Shown piece after piece: positions 61,968 to 64,000 of a stretch of 64,000 bases of DNA. How positions within the stretch are numbered: the stretch's first letter is position 1; each line of letters begins with the position of its first letter. The stretch covers positions 1,798,001 to 1,862,000 of the forward strand of contig OZ037840.1 of NCBI GenBank assembly GCA_964035575.1, written 5' to 3'. The position numbers were made by a program, and so were the translations under genes. This stretch comes from Rhynchopus sp. YZ270_cl-10 (taxonomy: Eukaryota > Euglenozoa > Diplonemea > Diplonemida > Diplonemidae). The notes beneath the pieces were generated by a model, which saw only the letters and a list, made by a program, of their open reading frames with translations, was not told the origin of the DNA and did no database searches.

Positions 61968-62349
61968 CACTTAACATCCCTCTTGGTTTACCTTGGAGGC
62001 GGCCGTCGTCACGTTGTACACCACCATACGAGACAATCAGGTTGGGCTGGTTCTCTTTGTGGCGTGCACATTTGCTGGATTTACCCTCTGTTTCGGAAGA
62101 GACTCCAAAGATGTCTGCGCACTGTCCTCTCTCTCACGCAGTGTCACCCACGTACTCTTCAAGGTCTTTAAACCCTTGGGTTTTGCAGCATCAACTCTGC
62201 AGTTTTCAATACGGAGTTGCAACCGCGTGTGGTCACGTTTCTGCGTTCGTACGACCTTCCCACCATGATTGCCTCCTTCAGTGTTCTGATGTCCTCTCCT
62301 ACTCCCACAACCCCACCACACAACAGAGCGACACAAAAAATAAGACAAA

Positions 62350-63459
62350 ATGGACGTAACCATCAAGGGGTACGACGACAACTTGTTCATGATCGAGGTG
62401 GGTGTGGATGACACAACGGAGACGATGCGGCAGAAGGTGGCATCTGCAGTGGGGTTGTGCGAAGACAGCTTCCACATGGGCTTCGGAGGGAAGGACGAAG
62501 GAGACGACATCACGCAGCTGAGTGTTGGAGACACAATCATCCTGACGAAAAATATGAAGTACGCAGCCCGAGCAGAGCTTCACGCGTTGGGTGAGACGGA
62601 CATCACTGCAGAGCGGTTGGAGGAGGTGGAGGATCCTGAGGTGGCGTGTTTGCTTCTGCAGGCGGAGGTTGTGACTGTCATTCCGAAAGGATTCTTGTCT
62701 GGTTCATCATTAACGAGACTTGATCTGAGCTCTGTGTCGTGTGTGATGGAAGTTGGTGATAGGTTTCTGAACGGTTGTACAACGTTGACAAGCATCGACC
62801 TGTCAGGGTTGAGCCATGTGACGCGCATCGGTAGCTGCTTTCTCTCCGACTGCAAAGGTTTAACCACTCTGGATCTTTCGCCACTCAGCAACTTGACAGA
62901 CGTCGGTGAAAGCTTTCTCAGCAGCTGCAAAGGCTTAACCACTCTGGATCTTTCAGCACTCAGCAACTTGACGCGCATCGGTAGCTGCTTTCTCTCCGAC
63001 TGCAAAGGTTTAACCACTCTGGATCTTTCGCCACTCAGCAACTTGACAGACGTCGGTGAAAGCTTTCTCAGCAGCTGCAAAGGCTTAACCACTCTGGATC
63101 TTTCGCCACTCAGCAACTTGACAGTAATCGATGGCTGCTTTCTCTACGGCTGCGAAGGCTTAACCACTCTGGATCTTTCAGCACTCAGCAACATGACCGA
63201 AAGCGGTGGTTACTTTCTTTACGACTGCAAAGGATTAACCACTCTGGATCTTTCACCACTCAGCAGGGTTAAGGTTGTTGAGTGCCCATTTCTTCCGAAC
63301 TGCACTTCGTTGAAGAGTATTTACCTTACCGGCTGCAGCAGTGCTGTGTCCAAAGCAGTAGTGAAGTGCGATCTGAGGCATCTTGTGGTTGAAGCACATC
63401 CGAAACGCAGCAGAGACGAATACCCCCAGCAAGCACACAAACGGCAGAGAGCACAATGA
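62350..63459 (+). CDS. UBL-like / leucine-rich-repeat protein
   Basis: 369 residues from the ATG at 62350. UBL-like N-terminus (1-72; MDVTIKGYDDNLFMIEV, TTETMRQKVASAVGLCEDSF, DDITQLSVGDTIILTKNM). Residues about 100-340 are about nine LRRs of 25 residues with consensus C-x-G-L-T-T-L-D-L-S-P-L-S-N-L-T-x-I-G-x-x-F-L, resembling BspA-like LRRs of protists. The C-terminus is basic (HPKRSRDEYPQQAHKRQRAQ) and could be a nuclear localisation signal. Repeats 3-6 form a 150-bp higher-order duplication with nearly identical DNA. No membrane segment. It completes the set of UBL-like domains fused to WD40, ankyrin and LRR scaffolds. Role as adaptor is inferred. Confidence 0.88.
   Translation: MDVTIKGYDDNLFMIEVGVDDTTETMRQKVASAVGLCEDSFHMGFGGKDEGDDITQLSVGDTIILTKNMKYAARAELHALGETDITAERLEEVEDPEVACLLLQAEVVTVIPKGFLSGSSLTRLDLSSVSCVMEVGDRFLNGCTTLTSIDLSGLSHVTRIGSCFLSDCKGLTTLDLSPLSNLTDVGESFLSSCKGLTTLDLSALSNLTRIGSCFLSDCKGLTTLDLSPLSNLTDVGESFLSSCKGLTTLDLSPLSNLTVIDGCFLYGCEGLTTLDLSALSNMTESGGYFLYDCKGLTTLDLSPLSRVKVVECPFLPNCTSLKSIYLTGCSSAVSKAVVKCDLRHLVVEAHPKRSRDEYPQQAHKRQRAQ
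62770..63270 (+). repeat. 75-bp LRR-coding tandem repeat with 150-bp super-period
   Basis: Each unit contains TTAACCACTCTGGATCTTTC. Units at about 62847-62935 and 62997-63085 are nearly identical, showing duplication in steps of two LRRs. Confidence 0.9.
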
Positions 63460-64000
63460 CGATGAGGTGTGCTGGGGTTTCAGCCTCAGAATTAGCGAGG
63501 TTCGCGGTACCAAGTGGTGGCTCACGTGCCATTTGTGTTTGAGGAAGCCCGCTATGTAGCACAGCACCAAAAGCAAAGCAGCTGTGCCGCGGTCAACGAA
63601 AGCAGACATGGTAGCAGTTTAGTGAGGACACATCAGTTGGCAAATGTTTGTTAAACTTTAAAATGTTTTCGGGAAAAAAAAGTGTGATCTGGGTGAGGAA
63701 GCGTTCCAACTTTTTCAATATCTCACCCATTTTTTCTATTCGCGATTTTTTCCCCACCCCGTTTTTAGAATCAACAGTACATTAGATTTCATGAGGGTAG
63801 CATCGGTTTGTAATGTGGTCCACGTTTTTGTGGGAATTGTCTAGATCTTGATCACAAAGATGAAGATTTGGGCTGTGTACAATGTTTGTCTTCTTTGCCT
63901 TGTCGGGTGTGTTCACTGTATGTGAAACAACTGTGGATCTGCCGGTACGTGCTCTGATGTTTATTCAGTGTGGTGTGTTGTGGTTTTGTTACGCTTTTTA
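63460..64000. other. 3' spacer to window end
   Basis: No gene, repeat or stem-loop copy was noticed in this stretch. Confidence 0.5.

Larger units (their letters stand above)
60562..62349. other. Spacer with stem-loop motif, G-rich run and a possible coding scrap
   Basis: No full gene. Contains a G-rich run (60679-60722), the stem-loop motif (60741-60785) and an open protein-like frame without ATG (61746-61967). A stretch at about 61165-61480 is rich in C-runs and AATAACTT motifs. Confidence 0.5.

Noticed and set aside
1-64000. Retroelement, LTR or other virus-like element
   Set aside because: No polymerase, integrase, capsid or protease motif was recognised in any frame; the repeats seen are short TIR or foldback types.

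Overview
The window looks like 64 kb of nuclear DNA from a protist. All 20 intact protein genes and the two broken cyclase paralogs lie on the + strand. None needs an intron, all use the standard genetic code, and nearly all have a pyrimidine- or CA-rich tract ending in AG about 15-40 bases before the ATG. Gene bodies are GC-richer; the spacers are long and full of T-runs. Intronless, same-strand genes with an AG just upstream fit trans-spliced polycistronic transcription, as in Euglenozoa (a free-living bodonid-like kinetoplastid is my best guess). No spliced-leader gene, rRNA or tRNA was found, so the taxon is an inference.

Layout. 0.7-13.4 kb: two paralogous type I surface proteins (687-4100, 10733-13366) made of tandem cysteine-rich, sequon-rich modules, separated by 6.6 kb of repeat-laden spacer with a 2-kb foldback element and three short-unit satellite arrays. 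14.2-22 kb: an orphan third copy of the surface-gene 5' flank, a putative zinc-binding protein, a ubiquitin-like (UBL)/WD40 protein, a decayed minus-strand relic, a VWA protein with a CaaX tail and an acid-ceramidase-like amidase. 22-25 kb: repeat spacer with a 1.4-kb terminal-inverted-repeat (TIR) element. 25.5-47.3 kb: a receptor-like pseudo-cyclase, a duplicated Cys-rich/coiled-coil gene pair, a membrane adenylate cyclase with intact catalytic residues, then four paralogous six-span membrane proteins with a degenerate cyclase domain (two intact, one frameshifted, one broken by a local inversion), with an ankyrin gene among them. 48-63.5 kb: two UBL/WD40 genes, a satellite- and TIR-rich spacer, a UBL/ankyrin gene, a multi-KH RNA-binding gene and a UBL/LRR gene.

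How the genes may work together. The theme is surface sensing and signalling: heavily glycosylated surface proteins, membrane (pseudo)cyclases, and six soluble proteins that share a short UBL-like N-terminus joined to three different repeat scaffolds (WD40, ankyrin, LRR). The last set is the best candidate for an undescribed gene family. At the DNA level the most unusual signal is five satellite arrays with unit lengths 5, 6, 7, 8 and 9 bp, all built on a GTAC/GTATAC palindromic core, two of them sharing the same unique flanking anchor, and all lying inside inverted-repeat structures. A conserved stem-loop recurs downstream of at least five genes and may be a 3'-UTR control element.
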